A stretch of DNA of 64,000 bases, taken from assembly GCA_021740385.1 (NCBI GenBank), contig JAIOZY010000003.1:62001-126000 (forward strand), in the 5' to 3' direction. Positions 17,163 to 26,838 of the stretch are shown in pieces. Each line of letters opens with the position of its first letter. Position 1 is the stretch's first letter. The translations under genes and the position numbers were made by a program. This stretch comes from Prolixibacteraceae bacterium (GTDB lineage Bacteria; Bacteroidota; Bacteroidia; Bacteroidales; Prolixibacteraceae). A model generated the notes under the pieces. That model worked only from the letters and a program-made list of their open reading frames with translations, made no database searches and was not told the origin of the DNA.

Positions 17163-18383
17163 TTAGTGATAACTTAGTACCGATAAACGGTCTTTGTCGA
17201 GAATTTGGTTTGCCACTTCAAGCAATTGTTCCGAAGTAATGTTTTCAATTTTGCGGAATACCATGGGCAACGTATCAACCTTGTTAAAGTAAAGGTAGCT
17301 ACGCCCAATGGTGAGCATCAGGTCTTCGCGGTTTTCGTTGGCAATGGCCAGTTGTCCTATCAGTTGCTTTTTGGCTTTCGAAAGCTGTAATATGCCCAGC
17401 TTTTGCTTCCTTAAACGGGCAAATTCCTTTTCAACAAGTTGCATAGCCCTTAATAGGTTGTGCTGCTCGGTACCAAAATAAACCATAAAAATCCCGGTAT
17501 CGGTATATGGGGTGTAGTTTGCCTCTATGGTGTATGCCAGGCCATTGCGTTCGCGAAGCGCCATGTTAAGGCGGGAGTTCATCGAGTTTCCTCCAAGTAT
17601 GTTGCTTAGCAAAACAAGCGTCAGGCGCCAGTCGTTTTTCAGTTCGTATGCTTCGTTACCAATAATGCAATGCGATTGAAATGTGGCTTTCGATATTTGT
17701 TTTACCTGGGGCTGATAGCCTGAGAATTTTTCACGTTTTCGGGGCCGGTTGTTTTGCGGGAGCAACTCAAAATACTGATCCACCAATTTTGCAAACCTTT
17801 CCGGATTAATTTTACCCACCGAGCAAATCACCATTTCGTCCGTTTTATAATTACGTGAGATAAAACGCTCGATTTTTTCACGGTTGAAAGACCTTACGGT
17901 TTGCGGTGTACCCAAAATATTCCGGGCAATGGGATGACCGTCGTAAATCAGCTCTTCGAAATCGTCGAAAATTAAATCCGATGGGGAATCATTATACGAA
18001 TTGATCTCTTCGATAATAATCTCTTTCTCCAGCTCAAGTTCTTTTTTGGGAAATGAAGCATTGATGATTATGTCGCTGATGAGTTCAATGGTACGGGGGT
18101 AAAATTCATTCAAAAAAGTAGCGTATACAGCCGTTTCCTCTTTGGTGGTGTAGGCATTCAACTCGCCTCCACCGTCTTCAATGCGGTTAATAATCTGGAA
18201 TGCCTTGCGTTTTTTTGTGCCCTTAAAAATGGTGTGCTCAATAAAATGGGCCATTCCCTGTTCGTCGGCTTCCTCGTCGCGCGAACCGGTGTTCATGATA
18301 ACGCCGAAATGCGCAACCGGTGAATCGGTTTGCTGGTGTATGACCCTGATACCGTTTTTCAGTGTAAATAACTGATATTCCAT
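17163..18383 (-). CDS. M16 family zinc metallopeptidase
   Basis: The product has 406 residues and belongs to the pitrilysin/mitochondrial processing peptidase family. The inverted zinc motif HxxEH is present as AHFIEH (His46, Glu49, His50), and the third ligand glutamate is in EIIIEEI near residue 125. The C-terminal half has the R/Y region (GGNSMNSRLNMALRERNGLAY) of the second domain. There is no signal peptide, so it is predicted cytoplasmic. It is the first gene of a leftward pair with the O-methyltransferase. Confidence 0.95.
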   Translation of the reverse strand: MEYQLFTLKNGIRVIHQQTDSPVAHFGVIMNTGSRDEEADEQGMAHFIEHTIFKGTKKRKAFQIINRIEDGGGELNAYTTKEETAVYATFLNEFYPRTIELISDIIINASFPKKELELEKEIIIEEINSYNDSPSDLIFDDFEELIYDGHPIARNILGTPQTVRSFNREKIERFISRNYKTDEMVICSVGKINPERFAKLVDQYFELLPQNNRPRKREKFSGYQPQVKQISKATFQSHCIIGNEAYELKNDWRLTLVLLSNILGGNSMNSRLNMALRERNGLAYTIEANYTPYTDTGIFMVYFGTEQHNLLRAMQLVEKEFARLRKQKLGILQLSKAKKQLIGQLAIANENREDLMLTIGRSYLYFNKVDTLPMVFRKIENITSEQLLEVANQILDKDRLSVLSYH

Positions 18384-18429
18384 ATATTTTTGATTGTAAA
18401 GAGTGCAAAAGTAGAAAAAAAATTAAAGC

Positions 18430-18462
18430 AGACCTGCCAGGTTTCAAAAACCTGTCAGGTCT
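18430..18462. repeat. 15-bp-arm inverted repeat (GACCTGNCAGGTTT type)
   Basis: The arms agacctgccaggttt (18430-18444) and aaacctgtcaggtct (18448-18462) pair with a single mismatch around a 3-base loop. Palindromes of this composition recur in intergenic regions of many Bacteroidota genomes (from memory). It lies between two divergent genes, so a simple terminator role is unlikely. Confidence 0.8.
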
Positions 18463-18609
18463 GGCATTACAACACATCTTTTTTATAACACAAGTCATCC
18501 CATTCAACCTACAATTCATCCATCTAATTTTCCCTGTCAATATATTTCATATCACTTTTGGACCCATACGTTTTTTTGTTGTCATTATTTCAAACAAACA
18601 CAAACTTTT

Positions 18610-20976
18610 ATGAAGAAAATTATTTTGCTCTTATTATTTATGCCATGTTTTTTAAGCTCCTACAGTCAGTACAAACAGACGATACGGGGAGTGGTTATCG
18701 ACCAGGCTTCAAAGGTTTCCCTTCCGGGTGCCAACGTTTCGGTTAAGGACGGAGATAAAACGTTTGGAACAACCACAAACGAAAAAGGGGAATTCGAATT
18801 CAGCGATATCCCTATCGACCGTTATGAGCTGACGGTTAGTTTCATGGGTTACGAAGCGTTTTATCAAAAAAACCTCGATCTGGGGTCGGGTAAAGAAAAG
18901 GTGCTGACCATTGAGCTGGCCGAAAAGGTTGAAAAAATTGATGAGATAATTGTTACGGCCTCCGGCAAGGGTGAAGCAATGAATGAAATGGCTGCCCTGA
19001 GTGCACGTTCGTTTACCGTGGCCGAAACCGAGAGATATGCCGGTAGCTGGGGCGATCCTTCACGAATGGCATCGAATTTTGCCGGGGTAATTACGGCCAA
19101 CGACAGCCGCAACGATATCATCATCCGCGGTAATTCATCGCTTGGCCTGCTTTGGAAACTCGACGGGGTAAGCATTCCCAATCCAAACCACTTTGGCGCA
19201 CTGGGCACAACAGGCGGCCCGGTAAGTATGCTTAACAACAACATGCTGACCAACTCCGACTTTTTTACCGGGGCTTTCCCGGCCGAATACGGCAATGCCC
19301 TTTCGGGGGTTTTCGATCTGAAAATGCGGCACGGGAACAACCGCAAACACGAATTTCTGGTTCAAATGGGATTCAGCGGACTGGAGGTTGGCGCCGAAGG
19401 ACCGATATCGAAAAAAGCCGGCGCTTCATACCTGATTAACTATCGCTATTCAATTCCCGGATTGATGGGTAAAGTATTCGATTTTGGTGGCGGTGTGCCC
19501 AACTACCAGGACTTGTCGATGAAAATTTACTTCCCCACGAAAAAAGCAGGTACTTTCTCGCTTTTCGCCATTGACGGCAACAGTTCAATAGTGTTTGATG
19601 ATATTGAAAACGGCGAAGCTTCATCGTATACAATCAGCGATGGCGTGCGCACGTGTAACAGTTCTGAAATGGGCGTTGTGGGCCTTACGCACCGCATATT
19701 CCCCGATAATAAATCGAATATTTTTACCACATTCTCCATGTCGCTTCAGGGGGTTAACACACAAATCGACACCATTTACAGCGACAATAGCAGCTACCGG
19801 TTTTACGGCGAAGGAAACCGGGAAATCCGAACTACCATTTCATCGAAATATACACGTAAAATTAACGCGAAAAACACCATCAAGGCCGGAGCCTCGTTGG
19901 AATCGTTTACCATCGATTATGCCGACAGTGTATCCGGTCTTGCATATAATTTACCCAAAGACCAATACATTAATAACCTCGACACCCATGAAAACGGCTT
20001 AAACCTGCTACAGGCTTTTGCCGAATGGCAACATAAATTTGGCCCCAGGCTCACTGCATACGGCGGCTTACATTACCAGCATTTCTTTTTCAACAACACA
20101 CAATCATTTAACCCGCGACTGAACCTTTCGTACAAGCTGAGCCCGAAATCGAAAGTCAGCCTTGCCTATGGCATGCACTCCCAATTGCAACCGTTGTACA
20201 TTTACTTTACCGAAACGTACGATACCGAAACCGGGGAAATGGTTACAGGCACAAACCACGATTTAGACTTTACCAACTCACAACATATCGTTGCAGGTTA
20301 TGACCGGATGTTGTACGAAAATTTTAAATTGAAAATTGAAAGCTATTACCAATACCTCACCGATGTACCTGTCTCGAAAGAAAATGAATATTTTTCAATG
20401 CTGAATGAAGGGAATACGTTTCACCAGTCGAGAATGACAAATCTTTTGAATGAGGGAATTGGCCGGAATTACGGTGTTGAACTGACCTTTGAAAAATACC
20501 TTTCAAACAATTATTATTTCTTGCTTACCACTTCGCTTTTCGACTCAAAATACAAGGGAAGCGATGACGTATGGCGCAATACCGAATTTAATACAAACTA
20601 TTTGGTAAACGTGCTGGGAGGATACCAGATTCCGCTTAGCCAAAAACTATCGCTCGATGTTAACCTGCGGGTGCTGTGGTCGGGAGGCAAACGCGATTAC
20701 TACATCGACCTTGATAAATCGGTTGAACACGGTACAGCGGTTTACGATTTTTCAAAAACTTTTAACGAACGTGAAAAAGATTATTTCAAACTCGACGGGC
20801 GAATATCGTTAAAGTTAAACGGTAAGAAAGTTACCCAGGAATGGGCATTTGATATTACCAATGCAACAAACCATAAAAACATTTATTCAAAATATTACGA
20901 TAACGAATCGAAATCGATAAAGTACACTTATCAGCAGGGATTGTACCCGATGTTTCTGTACCGGATCAACTTTTAA
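18610..20976 (+). CDS. TonB-dependent outer-membrane receptor with carboxypeptidase-regulatory-like domain
   Basis: The product has 788 residues. The signal peptide ends near SSYSQ. A CarboxypepD-regulatory domain follows (IRGVVIDQASKVSLPGANVS, to about 100), and then a TonB-box-like stretch (DEIIVTASG). The plug is about 140-240 (IIIRGNSSLGLLWKLDGVSI, GAFPAEYGNALSGVFDLKM). A beta-barrel ends in aromatic YRINF, as expected for outer-membrane insertion. It is not SusC-type: no SusD partner is adjacent and the N-terminal architecture is that of siderophore/metal-type receptors. It is followed after 77 bases by the secreted DxDD protein, and the two probably form an operon ending in the terminator at 22846. 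The ligand is unknown. Confidence 0.93.
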   Translation: MKKIILLLLFMPCFLSSYSQYKQTIRGVVIDQASKVSLPGANVSVKDGDKTFGTTTNEKGEFEFSDIPIDRYELTVSFMGYEAFYQKNLDLGSGKEKVLTIELAEKVEKIDEIIVTASGKGEAMNEMAALSARSFTVAETERYAGSWGDPSRMASNFAGVITANDSRNDIIIRGNSSLGLLWKLDGVSIPNPNHFGALGTTGGPVSMLNNNMLTNSDFFTGAFPAEYGNALSGVFDLKMRHGNNRKHEFLVQMGFSGLEVGAEGPISKKAGASYLINYRYSIPGLMGKVFDFGGGVPNYQDLSMKIYFPTKKAGTFSLFAIDGNSSIVFDDIENGEASSYTISDGVRTCNSSEMGVVGLTHRIFPDNKSNIFTTFSMSLQGVNTQIDTIYSDNSSYRFYGEGNREIRTTISSKYTRKINAKNTIKAGASLESFTIDYADSVSGLAYNLPKDQYINNLDTHENGLNLLQAFAEWQHKFGPRLTAYGGLHYQHFFFNNTQSFNPRLNLSYKLSPKSKVSLAYGMHSQLQPLYIYFTETYDTETGEMVTGTNHDLDFTNSQHIVAGYDRMLYENFKLKIESYYQYLTDVPVSKENEYFSMLNEGNTFHQSRMTNLLNEGIGRNYGVELTFEKYLSNNYYFLLTTSLFDSKYKGSDDVWRNTEFNTNYLVNVLGGYQIPLSQKLSLDVNLRVLWSGGKRDYYIDLDKSVEHGTAVYDFSKTFNEREKDYFKLDGRISLKLNGKKVTQEWAFDITNATNHKNIYSKYYDNESKSIKYTYQQGLYPMFLYRINF

Positions 20977-21053
20977 AAGGAACACTTAAAGGAAAAATGG
21001 AATGATAATTCAATTTAAAATTTTAAATTGGAATCGAATATTTTCCTGCAATT

Positions 21054-22757
21054 ATGAAGTTGTTTATCAGGGTCCTTTATAATGCACTATTCTTGTTTTT
21101 ACCCGTTTTATGTGCCTCCCAACACGTAAAACGATCTGAAAATATTGAAGTTATTGAAGCGCTCAGTGGTGCCCTGTTGTTTCTCGAAGACAGTCAGTTA
21201 CGTTATACAAACCCTCCCCGGAAAAACAAGGGCAGTAAATATTTTTACCGCTACAATAATGAAGAACTGTTAAGCGGTAACAATAAATCGGGCATGTGGG
21301 AAAGCGGCATTCATTTTCGACCCGAACAGTTTAGAATTGGAAACAAATCGTTGGTTGTTATACCCGATTATAACTTATTTTCGAACCTGCTGGTGCTCTA
21401 TCCTTTCTATTTTTTCGGGGATGATTCTTTGGGATACATCCCGGCCATCAAAGAAAAGGCCAATGAAAAAATACTTGATTTTAAAAAAAACGGCACGTAT
21501 AATTTTTGGGTTGAACTGCCCGGGAATTTCAGCCAAATGAAACGCTCAGGTCCCCCCAATATTGATACAAAAAGAATCGATCGTATCATTAGCACCTTTC
21601 TAAAATCGAAATTTTTGAATTTCATTGCTTCAATAATTAATCATAAAGGAATAGCGCCAAGGTACTGGCTCGAAAAAATTAAATCGAACGAAAACCCATC
21701 GGGTGCCGATGCTGTCCTTAATGTGCCAAACGATGCCGATGACACATCTCTTGCTGTTGCCATGCAAAAATTGTATTGCCTTGAAAAAAGCAGGAATAAT
21801 CCTAAACGTTTTGCGGCTGAGGCATGCTTTGTCGATACCAATGCATTGTATCTCATGTCGGAGTTTCTTGATAAAAACAGGACAATGGCCGATGATAGAA
21901 ATACCTGGATTGGTAAAAACACCGGGGCTTACCTTACCTGGCTGAAAAGTGAAGATGAACCAACATTTAATAACTGCGAAACGGGTGTCATTCCGTTGGG
22001 AGTTAACAATGTCGATTGTGTACTGAACGCCAACGTGCTTTTTGCCATGGGGCTGAACAACCTTACATCTCTTCCGGGATATGAAGAAACGGTAAAATTA
22101 TTGCACCGGGTTGTTAAAGAAAAAAGATGGCATGAGGCCGGGTTGTACTATCCGCAGTACATGATTTTCCCTTATTGTATTTCACGGGCTTATCGCGATG
22201 GAAAAATCGACCACCCACTAATGAACGAAGCCATGAAAATGTTATTGATCGATTTGTTAAATATTCAGTTGAGCTCAGACGTGGAAACGAAAAAAACAGG
22301 TTCTTTCCCGGGTGGAAAAGATTGCAGAGATCATCTTTCAACCGCTCTTGGTTTGTGTGCGCTATTAAACATTGGAGAAAATATCGCCACGAAATGTGGT
22401 AAAATGCCAGAATACAAAAGTGCTGTTGAAAATGCCGTAAAATATCTGGTTGCCCAAAAAACACGGTATTCCATAAGGCATAAAAATACGTTTAATGAAC
22501 AGGATGGAAAATACTTCCGTTTGTTTGCCCCCAAAGGCTATCATTGGAAACCGGGATTGTTTTTTTCATCATCGATAAGCGAAATTGCTGCCTGGAAAAG
22601 CGAAGCCCTTTCCAGTGCGATCGTTATGGAAGCACTGGCAAAATACCTGTTGGAATACGACAAACACGCTTTTTCGATAAAAAACACGCCAAAAATTTGC
22701 ATCACATCTTACCCCTCGGATGTTCGCAAAAATTTATTGGAATTTACCATCAGGTAA
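21054..22757 (+). CDS. Exported helical protein with terpene-cyclase-like DxDD motif, function unknown
   Basis: The product has 567 residues and a signal peptide (ending FLPVLCASQ). No familiar family was recognised with certainty. The composition is alpha-helical. NDADDTSLAVAMQKLY includes D227-A-D-D-T231, the DxDDT signature of class II terpene cyclases and squalene-hopene cyclases. A later block, NCETGVIPLGVNNVDCVLNA followed by NVLFAMG, resembles the alpha/alpha-barrel repeats of prenyltransferase/squalene-oxidase-like proteins. QW motifs typical of hopene cyclases were not seen. Known cyclases of this fold are cytoplasmic or inner-membrane associated, so the signal peptide is odd. It could instead be a glycan-acting alpha/alpha toroid enzyme. 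It follows the TonB-dependent receptor by 77 bases. Confidence 0.7.
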   Translation: MKLFIRVLYNALFLFLPVLCASQHVKRSENIEVIEALSGALLFLEDSQLRYTNPPRKNKGSKYFYRYNNEELLSGNNKSGMWESGIHFRPEQFRIGNKSLVVIPDYNLFSNLLVLYPFYFFGDDSLGYIPAIKEKANEKILDFKKNGTYNFWVELPGNFSQMKRSGPPNIDTKRIDRIISTFLKSKFLNFIASIINHKGIAPRYWLEKIKSNENPSGADAVLNVPNDADDTSLAVAMQKLYCLEKSRNNPKRFAAEACFVDTNALYLMSEFLDKNRTMADDRNTWIGKNTGAYLTWLKSEDEPTFNNCETGVIPLGVNNVDCVLNANVLFAMGLNNLTSLPGYEETVKLLHRVVKEKRWHEAGLYYPQYMIFPYCISRAYRDGKIDHPLMNEAMKMLLIDLLNIQLSSDVETKKTGSFPGGKDCRDHLSTALGLCALLNIGENIATKCGKMPEYKSAVENAVKYLVAQKTRYSIRHKNTFNEQDGKYFRLFAPKGYHWKPGLFFSSSISEIAAWKSEALSSAIVMEALAKYLLEYDKHAFSIKNTPKICITSYPSDVRKNLLEFTIR

Positions 22758-22845
22758 AGTTGCTTCATAACCTGATTTTTGTATCGAGCAGCCTTCCATC
22801 AGGCTTAATTTTCATACGTTTAGGAATAATCCCATTTACCACAAT

Positions 22846-22875
22846 GGCCTGTTGTTACAACGGGCCTTTTTCATT
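22846..22875 (+). terminator. Intrinsic terminator of the receptor/DxDD-protein unit
   Basis: A 9-bp stem (GGCCTGTTG / CAACGGGCC, one wobble, loop TTA) at 22846-22866 is followed by TTTTTCATTTTTT. It overlaps the stop codon (22855-22857) and last codons of the convergent gene. On the minus strand no T-tract follows, so it acts on rightward transcripts. Confidence 0.8.
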
Positions 22876-23394
22876 TTTTAAAACCTGCCTGATTTGGTTA
22901 AGCCTTATGCGGTATCCAGCCGATGGCGACCGCTCAAGAATATCGTCGATATAAGCGGTCAGTTCCGGAGACATTTCGGGGTACAATTCACAAACTTTGT
23001 AAAAAAATTCAAGCCCCAAAACCTGGCTCGAAATTTTAGCTTTTGGGTTATTCATCCATTCAATGCAACGGTCGAGCAATTCGGTAATAAAATCCTCTTC
23101 AACCGGGCACCGTAATATTAATTTAAGCCCCTGGCGTATGTAGCTTTCATTTTTTGTTGCAATTACCTTTTTATAAAGTTTTCGTAGAATGGGAAAAATA
23201 AACGTGTTCTTTTTTTCGGTTGCGTGATCCAATATCCACAAAAAACGCCAAGCCTTGTTATCAGGCATTTCTTCCGACATTTCCCAAACGTCGTTAAAAA
23301 AATCCTGTTCTTTTTCAGCTTTTAAAAAAAGAACAGTGTACTCTTCTTTTGAATAGGCATTATTGAGTAAATTTTCAATATCGTGGCGGTTCAT
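22855..23394 (-). CDS. Helical-repeat (HEAT-like) protein, function unknown
   Basis: The product has 179 residues from the ATG at 23394 (MNRHDIENLL). An upstream in-frame start at 23457 would overlap the divergent gene's leader and adds an unlikely basic stretch. The protein is soluble and helical: helix pairs such as WRFLWILDHA and ILRKLYKKVIATKNESYIRQ, then FITELLDRCIEWM and LELFEFFYK-like segments, suggest an ARM/HEAT solenoid. No catalytic motif is visible. Its 3' end is shared with the terminator of the convergent operon. Confidence 0.75.
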   Translation of the reverse strand: MNRHDIENLLNNAYSKEEYTVLFLKAEKEQDFFNDVWEMSEEMPDNKAWRFLWILDHATEKKNTFIFPILRKLYKKVIATKNESYIRQGLKLILRCPVEEDFITELLDRCIEWMNNPKAKISSQVLGLEFFYKVCELYPEMSPELTAYIDDILERSPSAGYRIRLNQIRQVLKNEKGPL

Positions 23395-23510
23395 GGTATT
23401 CAATTTGACACAAAAATGTGAAAAAAGACGAAAAGAAAATCTTTTTTTTAAAATCATTCTTCACTTATCGGATTAAAATATGTACTTTTATTTCGCTGAG
23501 AGATTTGGAA

Positions 23511-26500
23511 ATGAGAGCGGTTTTACTATACTTTTTGCTGTTTACCGTGTTTGTTGTTAATGCACAAACCGGTTTTTTTAAAAAATTCAATGCCGAAAAC
23601 GGCATGCTCACACATAATTCGGTTGAAACCATCGTGAGGGACAACCACGGATATGTGTGGGTAGGGACGAATTACGGGCTAAACCGGCTCGATGGTTATC
23701 AAACAATCAACTACATTTCAAATCCAGGGGATTCACTTTCCATTTCGAGCAATTTTATCAAAACATTGTTTGTCGACCGCGATGGAAACCTTTGGATTGG
23801 CACCATAGGCGGCGGCCTCAACAAATTAATACGCAAAACCAATTCCTTTCAGCGATTTTTGCCAAACGCAACAAAAAACAGCATCTCTGGCATAAACATT
23901 TCGGCTATAAACCAGGATGACGAAGGAAATATCTGGATTGGGATAATTGGAAAAGGTGTTGACAAATTGAACCCCAAGACGGGTGTTTTTACACATTACA
24001 GTTTCGACAACATACACCACCTCAAGCAACGTTTTTCAAATGTAAAATCGTTACATCCCGACTCTTACGGGAATATATGGGTTGGCTTCGATTTCGACCG
24101 GAACGGCATTTATAAAATCAATCCGCAAACGGGCAATATCACTTTTCATGGCATGCCCCCCGAAGAAAACAAAAAATTTGATGTAGGTGCGGTAACCGCC
24201 ATTGGTGAATTGAGCGATGGCACCCTGCTTTTTTCAATTTGGAACAGCATGCTGTTTAAATTGCACCCGTTAAAAGATGAACACATTGTATTTTGGAAAG
24301 GACCCGCTGCATTTGAAGGCAGCCAGATAACATCGCTGGTTGTTGACAAAAAAGACAATGTTTGGATCGGAACGTGGGAAAAAGGCATATACAAAATTGA
24401 TGCATTAACCGGACAGGTTAAAAACTTCAGCAGCAACCCTTCAAATCCCGAAGGAATATCATCAAATGCCGTTAAATGCCTGCACGTCGAAAATAACAAT
24501 TTGTGGATCGGGTTCAGGGAACAAGGCGTTAATCTGCTGAATACCGGAAACAAAATGTTCAAAACACTCCCTACAACAACAAATGCCGGTTATTCGGAAA
24601 AAGAGATTGATGCCCACTGCATTACTGCCGACAATAAGGGAAACCTTTGGGTTGGAACCCGTGGTCAGGGTTTGTGGAAATATAACCTGAAACAGGGAAT
24701 TATAAAAAACTACAACAGCACAAATTCCAATTTTAAAAACGACAACATTCTTTCTGTTTTGTACAGCAAAACCGATGAACTGCTATGGCTCGGGAGCGAC
24801 GGGGATTTTCTTGCAACATTCGATCCCAAAACCGAAAAAGCCCGTTTCATTGAACACCACGAAGGCGACTGGAGTTCGGTTTACTGTCTTGAAGAAACAA
24901 ATAATTACATTTGGTGCGGCACATGGGGCAGTGGCCTGAAAAAACTCGATAAAAAAACACGTACCTATTCAACCATCCACTTCGATAAAGACGATCAGTA
25001 CCGGAATAGTATTTTCGATATTGACAAATCGGGGAACAATTTTTGGATTGCAAACGTGGGTATGGGACTTATAAGATACAATATTGAGTCGGGTAGTTAT
25101 GAGGTTTTTAACCATTCAAACCTTGAAGGCTACCCCAAAGAAAACCCAAACTGTATTTTTATCGACACCGACACAAGCATTTGGATTGCGACGGCCGGGG
25201 CAGGAATTATCCATTTTTATCCCGAAACAAAAAAATTCGAAGTTTTTAATACGACAAACGGCTTATCTTCAAACGTGGTTCAGGCCCTTGTGGCCGAACC
25301 CGGCAGTGGCAACATCTGGTGTTCGACAAATTCGGGGGTAACCCTTTTCAATAAAAAAACCAAAGAATCAAAAACTTTTTACAAACATAACGGACTGGCA
25401 GACAACAATACAAACATATCATCAATACTGGCCAGTTCTTCCGAAGGCAAAATATACTTTGGCACAATGAAAGGTGTCTCGTACTGTGACACCGGAAAAA
25501 TTCTTTACGATTCAATGGTACGGGATGTGGTTATAAACCGTCTCGATGTTTTGGGAAAAGAGGTAATTCCAGGGCACGAAGACATTATCAAGGCCACTAT
25601 TGACCAAAGCGATAAAATTACCCTGAAGCCCAAACACAAATTTTTCACCGTCTATTTTTCCTCAATGGAGTTTAACCCCTCTTTTAAAAGTGCCTATTAT
25701 TATAAATTGGATGGTTTTAATAACGAATGGCTAAAAACTTCATACAACAAAAATTTTGCCCAATATACAAACCTCGACCCCGGAAACTACACGTTAAGGA
25801 TAAAAGCTTCGAACCGCGACGGCATTGTAAGCAACCACGAAACAACACTTTCAATACATGTTAAACCGGCCTTTTGGCAAACAATCATTTTCAATATTGG
25901 CGTATTAATCATACTGATACTGGTAGTGGTACTAATCGTTTATCAACGTTACCATTCCTTGCTAAAATCACAGCTCGAACTGGAAATGAAAGTGTCGGAC
26001 CGTACCAGCGAAATCCAATTTCAAAAAGAAGAAATTGAACGGCAAAAACACGAACTTGAAATGGCCAATAAAACCAAGGATAAGTTTGTTTCAATTATTG
26101 GCCACGATTTAAAAAACCCGATGAGCAGCATCGACCAGCTAATTGAATTGCTACTGATACAGGATGCCGACATCGATGATAAAACCAGGAAAATATACCT
26201 CGAAAACCTGAAAAAACTGTCGGACAAAACGCTCAACCTGCTCGACGACCTCATGGTTTGGGCCCAGTCGCAGGCAAACCAGATAAAAATTAAGAAAACA
26301 AAACTGAACATTTCCGAAATAATCGATGATGTTGTTGAATTATGCAACCCAATTGCCCGCAAAAAAAATATCGAAATTGTTTCCACACAAAAGAAAAACC
26401 ATTATGTTGATGCCGATAAAAACACCGTAACAACCGTTTTGCGAAACCTTATAACCAACGCGTTAAAATTCTCTTTCGAAAAAGGAAAGGTTTTCATTCA

Positions 26501-26753
26501 TGTTGCTGAAGATATTGCCGAAATAATAATCCGTGTTGAAGACCACGGTACAGGAATGACCGAAACAACCCTGAAAAAACTATTTAAAGTTGAAAACATC
26601 ATTTCGAAAGAGGGCACGAAAGGGGAAACAGGCACCGGGCTCGGGCTGATCCTCTGTCAGGAATTTGTACATTTGAACGGCGGCCGTATTTGGGCCGAAA
26701 GCAAACCCGGCGAAGGAAGCACATTTGTTTTCACACTCGAAAAAGCCGATTAA
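23511..26753 (+). CDS. Beta-propeller (Reg_prop/Y_Y_Y) sensor histidine kinase without receiver or AraC domain
   Basis: The product has 1080 residues. A signal peptide (MRAVLLYFLLFTVFVVNAQ) fixes the start at ATG 23511; a GTG at 23418 would bury it. About 13 propeller blades follow (HGYVWVGTNYGLNRLDGY and similar), then Y_Y_Y (YYKLDGFNNEWLKTSY; DPGNYTLRIKA). A membrane helix near 790-815 and a short coiled coil (QKEEIERQKHELEMANKTKD) lead to HisKA with SIIGHDLKNPMSSIDQLIEL (His near 865). The HATPase has VEDHGTGM and GTGLGLILCQEF. The sensor half resembles hybrid regulators of polysaccharide loci, but the chain ends after the kinase, so a separate response regulator must exist elsewhere. No carbohydrate genes are adjacent. 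Confidence 0.93.
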   Translation: MRAVLLYFLLFTVFVVNAQTGFFKKFNAENGMLTHNSVETIVRDNHGYVWVGTNYGLNRLDGYQTINYISNPGDSLSISSNFIKTLFVDRDGNLWIGTIGGGLNKLIRKTNSFQRFLPNATKNSISGINISAINQDDEGNIWIGIIGKGVDKLNPKTGVFTHYSFDNIHHLKQRFSNVKSLHPDSYGNIWVGFDFDRNGIYKINPQTGNITFHGMPPEENKKFDVGAVTAIGELSDGTLLFSIWNSMLFKLHPLKDEHIVFWKGPAAFEGSQITSLVVDKKDNVWIGTWEKGIYKIDALTGQVKNFSSNPSNPEGISSNAVKCLHVENNNLWIGFREQGVNLLNTGNKMFKTLPTTTNAGYSEKEIDAHCITADNKGNLWVGTRGQGLWKYNLKQGIIKNYNSTNSNFKNDNILSVLYSKTDELLWLGSDGDFLATFDPKTEKARFIEHHEGDWSSVYCLEETNNYIWCGTWGSGLKKLDKKTRTYSTIHFDKDDQYRNSIFDIDKSGNNFWIANVGMGLIRYNIESGSYEVFNHSNLEGYPKENPNCIFIDTDTSIWIATAGAGIIHFYPETKKFEVFNTTNGLSSNVVQALVAEPGSGNIWCSTNSGVTLFNKKTKESKTFYKHNGLADNNTNISSILASSSEGKIYFGTMKGVSYCDTGKILYDSMVRDVVINRLDVLGKEVIPGHEDIIKATIDQSDKITLKPKHKFFTVYFSSMEFNPSFKSAYYYKLDGFNNEWLKTSYNKNFAQYTNLDPGNYTLRIKASNRDGIVSNHETTLSIHVKPAFWQTIIFNIGVLIILILVVVLIVYQRYHSLLKSQLELEMKVSDRTSEIQFQKEEIERQKHELEMANKTKDKFVSIIGHDLKNPMSSIDQLIELLLIQDADIDDKTRKIYLENLKKLSDKTLNLLDDLMVWAQSQANQIKIKKTKLNISEIIDDVVELCNPIARKKNIEIVSTQKKNHYVDADKNTVTTVLRNLITNALKFSFEKGKVFIHVAEDIAEIIIRVEDHGTGMTETTLKKLFKVENIISKEGTKGETGTGLGLILCQEFVHLNGGRIWAESKPGEGSTFVFTLEKAD

Positions 26754-26838
26754 AACCCGTATGCAGTTATCGTTTTCCGATTTGTTGAAAATTCAGTATT
26801 TAATCCATTTGACATTTGAATAGAATAAACTTTTTGAT

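Noticed and set aside
23418-23510. Upstream extension of the propeller kinase
   Set aside because: The GTG at 23418 would put 31 residues before a clear signal peptide and overlap the divergent gene's longest frame.
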